From Natronococcus sp. AD-5 (lineage in GTDB: Archaea > Halobacteriota > Halobacteria > Halobacteriales > Natrialbaceae), in the NCBI RefSeq assembly GCF_030734285.1, contig NZ_CP132294.1:1674001-1738000 (forward strand): a stretch of DNA of 64,000 nucleotides, read 5' to 3'. Both the position numbers and the translations under genes were made by a program. Below are positions 30,236 through 38,817 of the stretch, one piece after another. Below the pieces are notes generated by a model that did no database searches, was not told the origin of the DNA, and saw only the letters and a program-made list of their open reading frames with translations. How positions within the stretch are numbered: the stretch's first letter is position 1; each line of letters opens with the position of its first letter.

Positions 30236-31303
30236 TCACCCGTCGGATCGGCCGTCCGATTCTCGAGCGGCGGTTTCACCGCCGTCGGTTCGCCGGCGGC
30301 TGCGCTCCCGTCGGCCGCCGTCGGCGGTCGGCGCCCCGGGAGCGGCCCGTTCGCGGCGCTGGCGCAGGTAGCGCGCCCGCAGGACGTTACCGTACGCCGA
30401 GAGGACGAGTCCGATGAGCAGGACCAGCATCCCGATATTGATGCCGATCGTCCGGAGAACGCTCCCCTCGGCGAATACCAGCGTGTCCGGGACCGGGTAC
30501 CCGCCGTAGTCGAGGCTGGCGAGCAACACGCTGACGATGCCGACGACGACCAGCACACCCATCACGTTCGTCGCCAACCGCCAGGAGGATTTGAGCCGGA
30601 GGCGTTCGATTCCGGTCGTCTCGTACTCGTCGGGATCGCCGTGGAAGTTCGGCGTTTTGTCCTTCGGCAGGAACGCCTTCATCTCCACCGGGTAGAACGC
30701 CGGGTGGAACCCGTGCTCGAAGGTGTGGAACATCACGCCCATCAGCATGATGACCCCGAGCAGCCCGTGGAAGGCGACGAACGCCATCGCGACCGACTGC
30801 GAGGTGAAGAAGTCGATCAGCCACGCCTTCTGCCAGATCAACAGCCCCGAGATCATCAGCAAGACGAGTTCGACCGTGAAGATCCAGATGACGCCCTTCC
30901 CGACGTAAGAGACCAGCGGCACCTCGTCGGCCTTGTAGCCCGCGAACTGGCGGGCGGCCGGGTGGCGCTCGTCGACCCGGCCCAGCGCGAACTCGACGTC
31001 CTGGATGAACGCCGCCAGATCGGTCCGGACGTCGGGCAGGACCTCGCCGAAGTTGGCGCGACTGGTCGAACGCAGGAGCATGTACGGCACCCAGAAGCCG
31101 GTCAGGACGATCAGGGTGAAGCCCGCGATGCGGTGGATCGCGAGCACGCCCTGGTTGCCCCCCATCAGTTCGACCATCCACCACAGCTCCGTGTTGAAGG
31201 CGACGGCGTACCCCGTAAAGAAGAGGACGAACACCGTCAGCGCCAGCAGGGAGTGGAACATCGTCGTCGTCCGCGAGAACTTCCCGTGGTCGAGGTTCGT
31301 CAC
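30236..31303 (-). CDS. cytochrome b subunit, formate dehydrogenase gamma type
   Basis: A 355-residue membrane protein that should pass electrons from the Fe-S subunit to the quinone pool. It has the di-heme cytochrome b561/FdnI-like pattern: four or five helices and His residues at helix ends (TMFHSLLALTVF, IHRIAGFTL, AFHGLLGVIM, MFHTFEHGFHP) that can ligate heme. The last 45 residues are a charged Arg/Ser/Gly tail. Its start overlaps the stop of the preceding gene as ATGA. Confidence 0.85.
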   Translation of the reverse strand: MTNLDHGKFSRTTTMFHSLLALTVFVLFFTGYAVAFNTELWWMVELMGGNQGVLAIHRIAGFTLIVLTGFWVPYMLLRSTSRANFGEVLPDVRTDLAAFIQDVEFALGRVDERHPAARQFAGYKADEVPLVSYVGKGVIWIFTVELVLLMISGLLIWQKAWLIDFFTSQSVAMAFVAFHGLLGVIMLMGVMFHTFEHGFHPAFYPVEMKAFLPKDKTPNFHGDPDEYETTGIERLRLKSSWRLATNVMGVLVVVGIVSVLLASLDYGGYPVPDTLVFAEGSVLRTIGINIGMLVLLIGLVLSAYGNVLRARYLRQRRERAAPGAPTADGGRRERSRRRTDGGETAARESDGRSDG

Positions 31304-31962
31304 GGCGATTCACCTCCGTCAGAGTCGGAGACGCTCCCCCGCGGCTCCCGGGATCCTCCGTCGGTCGCGGCGGTCGTCTCCCGCTCTCGAGCCCTCGTTC
31401 CCGGGGGTTGCATCCGAGCGGCCAGCCGCCGGAACGCCGCCCAGTGGATGAACACCATCAGCAGGATGAAAATCCCCATGACGACGTCGGCGAAGTGAAC
31501 GAGGACGATCAGCCACTCGAGCAGCGGTTCGGTGTTCCCGGCGATCCAGCCGGAGCCGATACCGCCGCCCTCGACGGTGGGACGCACCCGGAGCAGTTGC
31601 TCGGCGAACGGCGCGCGGCCGGAAACGAGCGCGACGGCGCCGATCGCGAGCGCGAAGCCGAACGCGAGGCTGATCCAGAAGACGGCGCGATCCGAGCGAT
31701 CGTCGTCCGGGTCGCGACGGTCCTCGTCGGCGCGTGCGCCACCGTCGGGCGGGTCTTCGGGCGGCGTATCGGCGGGGCCGGCGGCGGTGTCGGCGGTGCG
31801 CTCGCCCGGTGCGTGATTGGCCGATTCGCCGGTCGAAGGGTCTGTACTCGTCGACTCGTCGCGGCCGTGCGCGTCGGCTCGAGGGTCGTCGCTCGAGTCG
31901 CCGTCCGCGGCGCCGTCGCGGCCGCGGTCGGCAGGGTCGTTCGGTGGTCTTTCGTCGCTCAT
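31300..31962 (-). CDS. membrane protein of the formate dehydrogenase operon
   Basis: A 220-residue protein. The first 95 residues are disordered, rich in Asp, Arg, Gly and Thr. Two hydrophobic segments follow (AVFWISLAFGFALAIGAVAL and LIVLVHFADVVMGIFILLMVF), then a charged tail. The His in VLVHFADV and IHWAAF might ligate heme or face the cytochrome, but that is inference. It overlaps the cytochrome b gene by four bases and starts three bases after the Fe-S gene, so it belongs to this operon. I do not recognise a family. Confidence 0.75.
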   Translation of the reverse strand: MSDERPPNDPADRGRDGAADGDSSDDPRADAHGRDESTSTDPSTGESANHAPGERTADTAAGPADTPPEDPPDGGARADEDRRDPDDDRSDRAVFWISLAFGFALAIGAVALVSGRAPFAEQLLRVRPTVEGGGIGSGWIAGNTEPLLEWLIVLVHFADVVMGIFILLMVFIHWAAFRRLAARMQPPGTRARERETTAATDGGSREPRGSVSDSDGGESP

Positions 31963-31965
31963 GAG

Positions 31966-32640
31966 TCACTGGAAGAGCTGGGCGTCTTCCTCGCCGAAGA
32001 TGATTCGCATGGCCTCGTCGTTGAAGAACGGACCGCTGTCGCGTTTCTCGAGCTCGTCGGCGATCTCGCCGGCGCCGCCGACCAGGATCGCGTCCGTCGC
32101 GCACTCCTCCGCGCAGGCGGGTCCCTTCGAGGCTTCCTGGCGCTCGCGACAGCCGGTACACTTGTCCATGATGCCGCCGGTGCCGACGATCTGGGCCGTC
32201 CCCTCCTCGCTGTCGGGGAACTGCGGCGCGCCGAACGGACAGCCGGAGAGGCAGTACTGACAGCCCACGCAGAGGTCGTCCGTCACCGTGACGAAGCCGT
32301 CGTCTTCCTTCTGGAGGGCGTCGGTCGGGCAGACCGAGACGCAAGGCGCGTTCTCGCAGTGGTAACACTGCATCGGCAGGCTCGTCTCGCCGGGGTTCTC
32401 GCCGGCCTCGAGTCGAGCGGTCTTCCTGGCGTTTTCGCCCTGGGGACCCGCGGTTCCCTCGAGCATCGTCGTGATGTCGATGCGCTGGTTGCCGATCTCG
32501 CGGTCCCAGGTCCGTTTGCAGGCGACGACGCAGCCGCCGCAGTCGATGCAGGCCTCGACGTCGGGGAAGATCCGCATCCCCTCGCCGGTGCTCATGACGC
32601 CCTGGCTCAGGACGTCGCCGGATGGTTCTTCCTGTGTCAT
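31966..32640 (-). CDS. 4Fe-4S ferredoxin subunit of the formate dehydrogenase-like complex
   Basis: A 224-residue electron-transfer subunit of the FdnH/DmsB type. Four cysteine groups are visible, enough for four [4Fe-4S] clusters: CIDCGGCVVACK, CYHCENAPCVSVCP, CVGCQYCLSGCP and CTGCRERQ with a later CAEEC. It would carry electrons from the molybdopterin subunit to cytochrome b. No signal peptide, as usual for subunits exported by hitch-hiking on the Tat-borne catalytic subunit. Start and end overlap or abut both neighbours. Confidence 0.92.
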   Translation of the reverse strand: MTQEEPSGDVLSQGVMSTGEGMRIFPDVEACIDCGGCVVACKRTWDREIGNQRIDITTMLEGTAGPQGENARKTARLEAGENPGETSLPMQCYHCENAPCVSVCPTDALQKEDDGFVTVTDDLCVGCQYCLSGCPFGAPQFPDSEEGTAQIVGTGGIMDKCTGCRERQEASKGPACAEECATDAILVGGAGEIADELEKRDSGPFFNDEAMRIIFGEEDAQLFQ

Positions 32641-35600
32641 TGTGTGGCACCCCCCTCGTACATGTCCCAGTCGCGGACGTCGTACTGCTTCTCACGCCCG
32701 AGCCCGATCTCGTCCTGCGGGTAGTCGATGAACTCCATGTCGAGGTCGTCGACGACCTCCTGGGTCGCCTTCTGGACGTGGACGACGCCCGACTTCGTCT
32801 CCTGCATCTGCGTCTCGGCGTCGAACCCGCTCGGGGTGATGATGTTCGCGCTCTCGCCGATCGCCAGCGGTTCGGTACCGCCCGGCCAGTTGGGGCTGCG
32901 ATCCTCGCCGTGGAAGACGCCGCCCCAGTGGTAGGGGAGGAAGATCTCCTCCTCGTTGACCCGGTTCGTCACCTTGGCCTTCACCAGGATCGATCCCTTG
33001 TCGGCCGACGTGATCACGACGTGGTCGTCGCCGCCGACGACGTCGAACTCCTCGGCCAGCGCCGGGCTGATCTCCGCGTACATGTGGGGCTGGCGGTCGG
33101 CGGTGTACTTGTTGTTCCGCGTCTCGGCGCCGCCGCCCTGGTGTTCGACCTGCCGGCCGGACGTCAGGATCACGGTGCGGCCGTTCTCGAAGTCACTGCC
33201 CAGTTCGGTGTGGACGGCTTCCGTCGCTCGCTGCTGGACCGAGGCGTTGTTCTGGTCCAGCCGCCAGAAGTTGGTCTGCTCGCCGTTGGCCGGCCACTCT
33301 TCGACCAGATCCGGACGGGGGCTCTCGACCGGTTCCCGGTGAACCGGAACCGTATCGAGGAAGTTCCAGACCACCGCACGCGCGCGGCCGCGTCCGGTCG
33401 GCGGATCCGGTTGGGTGTAATCGTACTCCGCGTAGGCCTCGGGATCGACCTCGACCTCGTCGCCGTACTCGTCGTCGAGCGCCTGGGCGGCGTCGTAGAT
33501 CGACTGCTCCTCGTCGAGCGCGTACTCGACGGGCAGCGTCTGCGAGGACGCGTCGGACGGGTCGTCGGGCAACAGCGTCGCGTACGACGGGTACGACGGC
33601 ACGCCCTGGATCTCGCCGTCCCACCACTCCGGCTCGAACGAGCCGGCGATCAGGTCGAGGCCGTCCTCGCCGTCCTGCTCGTAGGTTTCCGCGAACGGGT
33701 ACTCCTTGTCGACGTCGAGTTCCTCCCACTCCTCTCGCGTGGGGCCCCTGACGCCCCAGTTCTCCCGGAAGTCGTGGCCGCCCTCGCGCGGATCGGCCTC
33801 CGAGGTCCAGATGATCGGCGAGCCGGGGTGGTCGTCACCCCAGTGGGGCCAGGGGAGCATCCAGTAGTCGCCGTCGACCGGCAGCCCTTCGGTGTCGGCG
33901 CGGAGCGTGTCCGTGTTGAACGCCCAGTCGTACTCCGCGTGCTCCTGGAGGCGCTCGGGCGACTGCTGGTAGCCGATCGAGCGGACGCCGAGGTTGATCT
34001 CCCGGAGGGCGTCCTCGTAGGAGCTCTGCCCGTTGTGGATCTCCGGACCGCTACCCCAGTCGAAGTGGTCGCCGAAGCCCATGTGGTGGGCCAACTCCTG
34101 CATGATCCGGAGGTCCGGCCTCGAGTTGTGCGCCGGCGTCGCGGCGGCCTCGCTCCACTGGACCGAGCGGTGCGAGTTCGTCACGGTGCGGACGTGCTCG
34201 TACTGGCTCGAGGCCGGCAGTAAAATGACGTTCGCGTCGTCCGGCAAGGTGCCGGCGACGGAGGGGAAGACGTCGACGACGACCATCAGGTCGAGTTCCT
34301 CCATCGCCCGCTTCATCTTGTCCATCTCGCTGATGGAGTTCGCCGAGTGACCCCAGAAGAACGCCATCTTCAGCGGCTCCGGCTGGTAGAGGTCCGACTC
34401 GAGGAGTCGATCCTCCTGCTGGAGCGCCGCCTCGTACCAGCGGGCGACGGTCAGCCCCCGTTGGAACATCATCGACTCCGGATCGACGCCGTCGATCGGC
34501 GCCTCTTCGTCCAGCGCTTCGTCTTCACCGTCTTCGTCTTCCCCGCCTCCCTCGTCTTCTTCTCCCTCCTCTTCGACGCCGACGCCGCCCTCGTCCTCCG
34601 CCTCGACTTCGGCCGGCACCTCGAGGCCCTCCCACATATCGCCGGGCATCTGCTCGAACCGGTCGTACAGCTCCTCGAAGTCCGTGCTGCCGCTGGTCCA
34701 GGGACTCTGATCCCACACCTCGGTCCAGTGCTCCCACGAGCCGGGCGAGTCGACGCCGTAATACCCCGGCAGGATGCTGGCGTCGACGCCGAGGTCGGTC
34801 GCACCCTGAACGTTCGCGTGACCGCGCATGACCTGGAGCCCGCCGCCGCTTCGCGCGGCGCTCCCGGTCCCGAGGCTGAACAGCGCGTACGCGCGGATGT
34901 TCTGGGTCCCGTTGTTGTGCTGGGTGCCGCCCATCGCCCACTCGACCTGGATCCGGGGCTTTTTCTCGATGATCATGTCGCCGATCTCCTCGAGATCGGC
35001 CGCGTCGATCCAGGTGATGTCCGACACGGTCTCGAGGTCGTAGCCGTCGATCTCGGCTTCGACGTCCGGCCAGCCCATCGTCCGGTTCTCGATGAATTCG
35101 TCGTCGAGTTCGTCCTGCTCCCGGATGTAGTTGAGCATCCCCATGATCAGCGCCACGTCGGTCCCCGGACGCAGCCGGTAGAAGTAGTCGGCGTGGGCCG
35201 ACGTCTTCGTGTACCGGGGGTCGATCGAGACGATCGTGCCGCCGCGGGCCTGCCCCTCGAGGATGTGTTGCATCGCGATCGGGTGGGACTCGGCGGGGTT
35301 CTGTCCGAGGATGAGGAGCAGGTCGAAGTTCCGGTAGTCGTTGATCGTGTTCGTCATCGCGCCGAACCCCCAGGTGTTCGCCAGCCCCGTCACCGTCGGG
35401 GAGTGACAGATCCGCGCCTGGTGGTCGACGTTGTTCGTGCCCATGAACGCCGCGAGCTTTCGGATGGCGTAGGCTTCCTCGTTCGCGTGGTGGGCGCTCC
35501 CCAGCAGCATGACGCTCTCGCGGCTGTACTCGTCGATCGTCTCCTGCCAGGTGTCCGTGATCGTTCGGTAGGCCTCGTCCCAGGAGACCTTCTGCCACTC

Positions 35601-35957
35601 GCCGTCGACTTTCCGCATCGGGTGCTTGAGGCGCTTCTCCGAGTGTTCGGTCTCGAGAATCCCCGCCCCCTTCGAGCAGAGCGAGCCGTTGTTGATCGGG
35701 TTCTCGTGCCACGGCTCCATCGCGGTGAACGAATCGCCGTCCTTGACCGCTTTGAACCCGCAGCCGACGGCGCAGTAGTTACAGATAACCTTCGACGTCT
35801 CGGCGTCGTCGGGGACGCCCTCCGACTCGTCTTCGTCCTCGCCGAGCACGTGACCGGTGATACCGCCGCCGAGGAACAGCCCGCCGGCGAGCGCGCTGGC
35901 TTTCATGAACGAACGCCGATCGAGATCGATCGTGACCGGCTCTGGGTCTGCCGTCAT
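32637..35957 (-). CDS. molybdopterin oxidoreductase, formate dehydrogenase alpha-like, Tat-exported
   Basis: An 1106-residue catalytic subunit of the DMSO-reductase superfamily. A Tat signal is at the N-terminus (DRRSFMKASALAGG). An N-terminal [4Fe-4S] site uses Cys59, 62, 66 and 94 with Lys96. The metal ligand is Cys184 in ARICHSPTVTG, matching the Sec/Cys position of formate dehydrogenases, whose motif continues as HGPTV. Residues about 455-495 are a Glu/Asp/Gly-only insertion unlike bacterial relatives. With the Fe-S and cytochrome b genes it should oxidise formate outside the membrane and feed quinone; another oxyanion substrate cannot be excluded. First gene of its operon, divergent from a TorD-like chaperone. 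Confidence 0.9.
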   Translation of the reverse strand: MTADPEPVTIDLDRRSFMKASALAGGLFLGGGITGHVLGEDEDESEGVPDDAETSKVICNYCAVGCGFKAVKDGDSFTAMEPWHENPINNGSLCSKGAGILETEHSEKRLKHPMRKVDGEWQKVSWDEAYRTITDTWQETIDEYSRESVMLLGSAHHANEEAYAIRKLAAFMGTNNVDHQARICHSPTVTGLANTWGFGAMTNTINDYRNFDLLLILGQNPAESHPIAMQHILEGQARGGTIVSIDPRYTKTSAHADYFYRLRPGTDVALIMGMLNYIREQDELDDEFIENRTMGWPDVEAEIDGYDLETVSDITWIDAADLEEIGDMIIEKKPRIQVEWAMGGTQHNNGTQNIRAYALFSLGTGSAARSGGGLQVMRGHANVQGATDLGVDASILPGYYGVDSPGSWEHWTEVWDQSPWTSGSTDFEELYDRFEQMPGDMWEGLEVPAEVEAEDEGGVGVEEEGEEDEGGGEDEDGEDEALDEEAPIDGVDPESMMFQRGLTVARWYEAALQQEDRLLESDLYQPEPLKMAFFWGHSANSISEMDKMKRAMEELDLMVVVDVFPSVAGTLPDDANVILLPASSQYEHVRTVTNSHRSVQWSEAAATPAHNSRPDLRIMQELAHHMGFGDHFDWGSGPEIHNGQSSYEDALREINLGVRSIGYQQSPERLQEHAEYDWAFNTDTLRADTEGLPVDGDYWMLPWPHWGDDHPGSPIIWTSEADPREGGHDFRENWGVRGPTREEWEELDVDKEYPFAETYEQDGEDGLDLIAGSFEPEWWDGEIQGVPSYPSYATLLPDDPSDASSQTLPVEYALDEEQSIYDAAQALDDEYGDEVEVDPEAYAEYDYTQPDPPTGRGRARAVVWNFLDTVPVHREPVESPRPDLVEEWPANGEQTNFWRLDQNNASVQQRATEAVHTELGSDFENGRTVILTSGRQVEHQGGGAETRNNKYTADRQPHMYAEISPALAEEFDVVGGDDHVVITSADKGSILVKAKVTNRVNEEEIFLPYHWGGVFHGEDRSPNWPGGTEPLAIGESANIITPSGFDAETQMQETKSGVVHVQKATQEVVDDLDMEFIDYPQDEIGLGREKQYDVRDWDMYEGGATQ

Positions 35958-36282
35958 GACGGCCGTACCACCACCTGCACCAGCGGGTGATCGTTCCCTC
36001 GAAACTCTGTGGCACTGTCAATCATACCCACAGAAGGCTTCCCGGCTCACGACTATGAATATTTGCTTTAGCAATATAATTGAAAATTATCTTCAAGCTA
36101 GGTGAGTACCTAGATAGGGAATACAGTAACGATCACCTGTGGTTAACTCCGTCGTCTCGAACGGACGTTCTCGAACGCTAGACATAACGCTATTGTCGTG
36201 GCACGGACTACCACAACGAAATGCCAGTGAGGAGGCTCGTTCGTTCGTTCGTCGAGAGGAGAGACCGAGGTGTCCGGATGCG
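35958..36282. promoter_or_regulatory. divergent control region between formate dehydrogenase and its chaperone
   Basis: A 325-base region, far richer in A/T than its surroundings around 36050-36130. It must hold promoters in both directions. Two perfect inverted repeats are seen: ATAATT-GAA-AATTAT at 36076-36090 and CTAGGT-GAGT-ACCTAG at 36098-36113. They are likely operator sites for a regulator controlling both transcripts. Confidence 0.6.
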
Positions 36283-36912
36283 ATGAGCGTCGACCAGCGC
36301 GCCCTGTACGACGCCCGTCTCGAGCTCGTGAACTTCCTGATCGACGCGCTCGCCGACGTTCCGACCGACGAGTTCGTCGAGACGGTGCTCCGGGATTTCG
36401 TCTTCCCGGAGGAGTCGGTCAGCGATGACCTCGATCGGGGGTTCGGCCAACTCGAGCGGTTCATCGCCGCCAACCGAGATCGTGACCCCGGGGACGTCCA
36501 GCACGACCTCGAGCGCGAGTTCACCCGGCTGTTCGTCGGCCCGCGGCCGCGGGTGCTCGCCCACGAGACGTACTACCGCGATGACACGGACTTCAGAGGC
36601 GCCGGGCGCGCGAAGGTGACGGCCAGCTACAGCGCCGCCGGCTGGTCGCCGCCGGAGGAGTACCCCGAGGAGGACGACTACGTCGCCGTCGAACTCGCCT
36701 TCCTCCGGTATCTCATCCGCCGACAGCGCTCCGGCGCCGAGGAGGCGTTCGGCTACCAGCGGGTCTTCCACGAGGAGCACCTCTCCGAGTGGATCGACGA
36801 CCTCGTCGAGGACGTCCGCGAGCAATCGCAGGACCCCTTCTACGAGGCGGTCGCGACGCTTCTCGAGGGGTATCTGACGTTCGAGGAGGAGATCGCGATG
36901 CAGATGGCGTGA
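36283..36912 (+). CDS. TorD/DmsD-family chaperone
   Basis: A 209-residue all-helical protein of the TorD family, which binds molybdoenzymes and their Tat signals before export. It carries the family pattern HDLEREFTRLFVGPRPRVLAHE, here HDLEREFTRLFVGP then RPRVLAHETYY, and a following FLRYLI helix with a late FHEEHLSEWIDDL. The ATG at 36283 is chosen because residues ahead of it are not family-like. It faces the molybdopterin gene across a shared control region and almost certainly matures that subunit. Confidence 0.88.
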   Translation: MSVDQRALYDARLELVNFLIDALADVPTDEFVETVLRDFVFPEESVSDDLDRGFGQLERFIAANRDRDPGDVQHDLEREFTRLFVGPRPRVLAHETYYRDDTDFRGAGRAKVTASYSAAGWSPPEEYPEEDDYVAVELAFLRYLIRRQRSGAEEAFGYQRVFHEEHLSEWIDDLVEDVREQSQDPFYEAVATLLEGYLTFEEEIAMQMA

Positions 36913-36930
36913 TCGTCGCCCGGTCGAGCG

Positions 36931-37110
36931 TTACTCGTCGTCTTCCTCGCCGTCTTCGTCGTCGACGAACGGCGCTAACACCTCTTCGCTGAACTCCACC
37001 TCGCCGTCGACCTCGCCGTCGTTGATGTCGTGCGGCGCCTTGTGGTCCCACACCTCCCGACCGCGCTTCGACTCGAGGTCCGGATCCGGTCGCCAGTTCG
37101 TGTGTGTCAT
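36931..37110 (-). CDS. small acidic protein
   Basis: A 59-residue protein beginning MTHTNWRPDPDLESKRGREV and ending in a run of Asp/Glu. No Cys, no membrane segment. Composition fits a real haloarchaeal gene, and the promoter side (37111-37150) is AT-richer. Convergent with the chaperone, 18 bases from its stop. Function unknown. Confidence 0.6.
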   Translation of the reverse strand: MTHTNWRPDPDLESKRGREVWDHKAPHDINDGEVDGEVEFSEEVLAPFVDDEDGEEDDE

Positions 37111-37254
37111 ACGCAAACGTGCGTGACTGACGGTCATATATGTTTGTGGCGATTCGCGAACACGACGGGCGCCGCGGACGAGTCGCGGCTGCTCGAGCGA
37201 CGCGGTCGGTGTTCGGGTCCGAATCCGCGAACGCGCCCGTCGATTACCGGGTCA

Positions 37255-37512
37255 TTACTCGGGCGGCCACTCCTCCGGAGCCGGATCCGGTTCCCCGAGC
37301 GCGCCGAAGGCGGCGATTATCAGCCCGAGAAAGACCGTCATGACGATGATTCCCATCAGTCCGCCCAGACCGTGCCGTCCGACCCAGTCGATGCTCGTGG
37401 GACTCCCCATCTGGGACGATATCTGCAACCCGATCAGCACGACCCAGCCGATCGCGAACAGCAGGAGGAACGCGACCAGCGCGTTGTGTTCGATCGCGGT
37501 TCGAATGCCCAT
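37255..37512 (-). CDS. small two-helix membrane protein
   Basis: An 85-residue protein with two hydrophobic stretches (ALVAFLLLFAIGWVVLIGLQI and LGGLMGIIVMTVFLGLIIAAF) and a Pro/Glu tail. The ATG at 37512 (MGIRTAIEHN) is preferred over an in-frame GTG seven codons upstream. No assigned family. Confidence 0.65.
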   Translation of the reverse strand: MGIRTAIEHNALVAFLLLFAIGWVVLIGLQISSQMGSPTSIDWVGRHGLGGLMGIIVMTVFLGLIIAAFGALGEPDPAPEEWPPE

Positions 37513-37676
37513 GCGGGTGCGAACGGCTCCCACGGTAAAAATCTACACGGAACCGGTTCTCACAGTGATCTGTCTCGACGAGTGATGTGGTAGCGGACGG
37601 AAAGCGATCGAACGGTGACTGCGGGCGGACACCGAAACCGCACGCCGCGACCTCGCCGTTCACGACGGAGCGCCCG

Positions 37677-38777
37677 TCACGGCTGCTGTGCGTCCAGCGC
37701 CGGCAGCGTAAACGCAAACGTCGATCCCTTGCCGAGTTCCGACTCGACCCAGATGCGGCCGTTGTGGCGCTCGACGATCCGCTTACAGAGTGCGAGTCCG
37801 ATACCGCTGCCGGCGTGTTCGTCGTGGCTGTGGAGTCGCTGGAACAGTTCGAAGATACGGTCCTGGTCCTGCGATTCGATGCCGACGCCGTCGTCGGCGA
37901 CCGAAATCTGCCACTTCACGCCGCGCCGCTCGGCGGTAATGTGTACCCGGGGTCGCTCGTCGCCGCTATACTCGATCGCGTTCTTCAGGAGGTTCTGGAA
38001 GACCTGCCGCAGCTGGTCGTCGTCACCGCGGACGCGGGGCAGCGACTCCCGGCGGATCTCGGCGTCGTGCTCCTCGATTTTCATCCGCAGATCCGCGAGC
38101 GCCTCGTCGAGGACGACGTCCAGATCGGTCGGCTCCAGCGGGCTCCCCTGGGTATCGACGCGCGAATACTCGAGCAGTCCGTCGACCATGTCTCGCATCC
38201 GGTTCGCGCCGTCGATGGCGAACCCGAGGAACTCCTCGCCCTCCTCGTCGAGATCGCCCCCGTACCGCTGCTCGATGAGTTGCAGGTAGCTCGAGACCAT
38301 CCGCAGCGGCTCCTGGAGGTCGTGGGAGGCCGCGTAGGCGAACTGCTCGAGGGATCTGTTCGACTCCTCGAGCTTCGAGATGTAGTGCATCAGCTCCTGG
38401 GACTGACTGCGCCGAACGAGGAGGGTGTTCAGCCGGCGAAAGAGGAGATTGCGATCGAGCGGCGCGTCCACGATGTCGTCGACGAGGAGCGGTGGGTCTC
38501 GCTCGTCCGGCCCCGGCAGCGTGATCTCCCGGCGCCTGTCGTCGCGTCGGATGAGCACGACGGGGCAGAACACGGGATCACACGCTTCGACGCGCTCGAT
38601 GAGGGCGTCGCGGTACCGGGGAAACGACTGGTCGTCGACGAGATACAGGTCGACCTCGTTGACCGACTGATCCGTATCGACGACGTAGTGATCGTCGAGC
38701 AACTCCCGGACGGCGTCCCGGTTCCCTTCCTCGTTGACGAGCAACTGAATCGTGCTTACCTGATCGTTCGTACCCAT
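37677..38777 (-). CDS. sensor histidine kinase with receiver-like N-terminus
   Basis: A 366-residue soluble kinase. Residues 1-125 look like a divergent receiver domain with no clear phosphoacceptor. The kinase core follows: H-box [20 protein letters not shown]-box [15 protein letters not shown], the G1 box VADDGVGI and the G2 box [18 protein letters not shown]. The H-box style is that of the bacteriophytochrome/Cph1 group. It begins 40 bases after a KaiC-like ATPase on the same strand, so the two are likely cotranscribed and act in one signalling path. The output regulator is not in the window. Confidence 0.88.
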   Translation of the reverse strand: MGTNDQVSTIQLLVNEEGNRDAVRELLDDHYVVDTDQSVNEVDLYLVDDQSFPRYRDALIERVEACDPVFCPVVLIRRDDRRREITLPGPDERDPPLLVDDIVDAPLDRNLLFRRLNTLLVRRSQSQELMHYISKLEESNRSLEQFAYAASHDLQEPLRMVSSYLQLIEQRYGGDLDEEGEEFLGFAIDGANRMRDMVDGLLEYSRVDTQGSPLEPTDLDVVLDEALADLRMKIEEHDAEIRRESLPRVRGDDDQLRQVFQNLLKNAIEYSGDERPRVHITAERRGVKWQISVADDGVGIESQDQDRIFELFQRLHSHDEHAGSGIGLALCKRIVERHNGRIWVESELGKGSTFAFTLPALDAQQP

Positions 38778-38817
38778 ACTGGAATATACGTAGCCGCGAT
38801 AGTGCGGGATGATGTGG

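Noticed and set aside
30146-35990. Long plus-strand open frames of up to 547 codons opposite the formate dehydrogenase operon
   Set aside because: They are antisense to genes with clear motifs, and their products are Val/Arg/Asp-rich repeats typical of GC-rich shadow frames.
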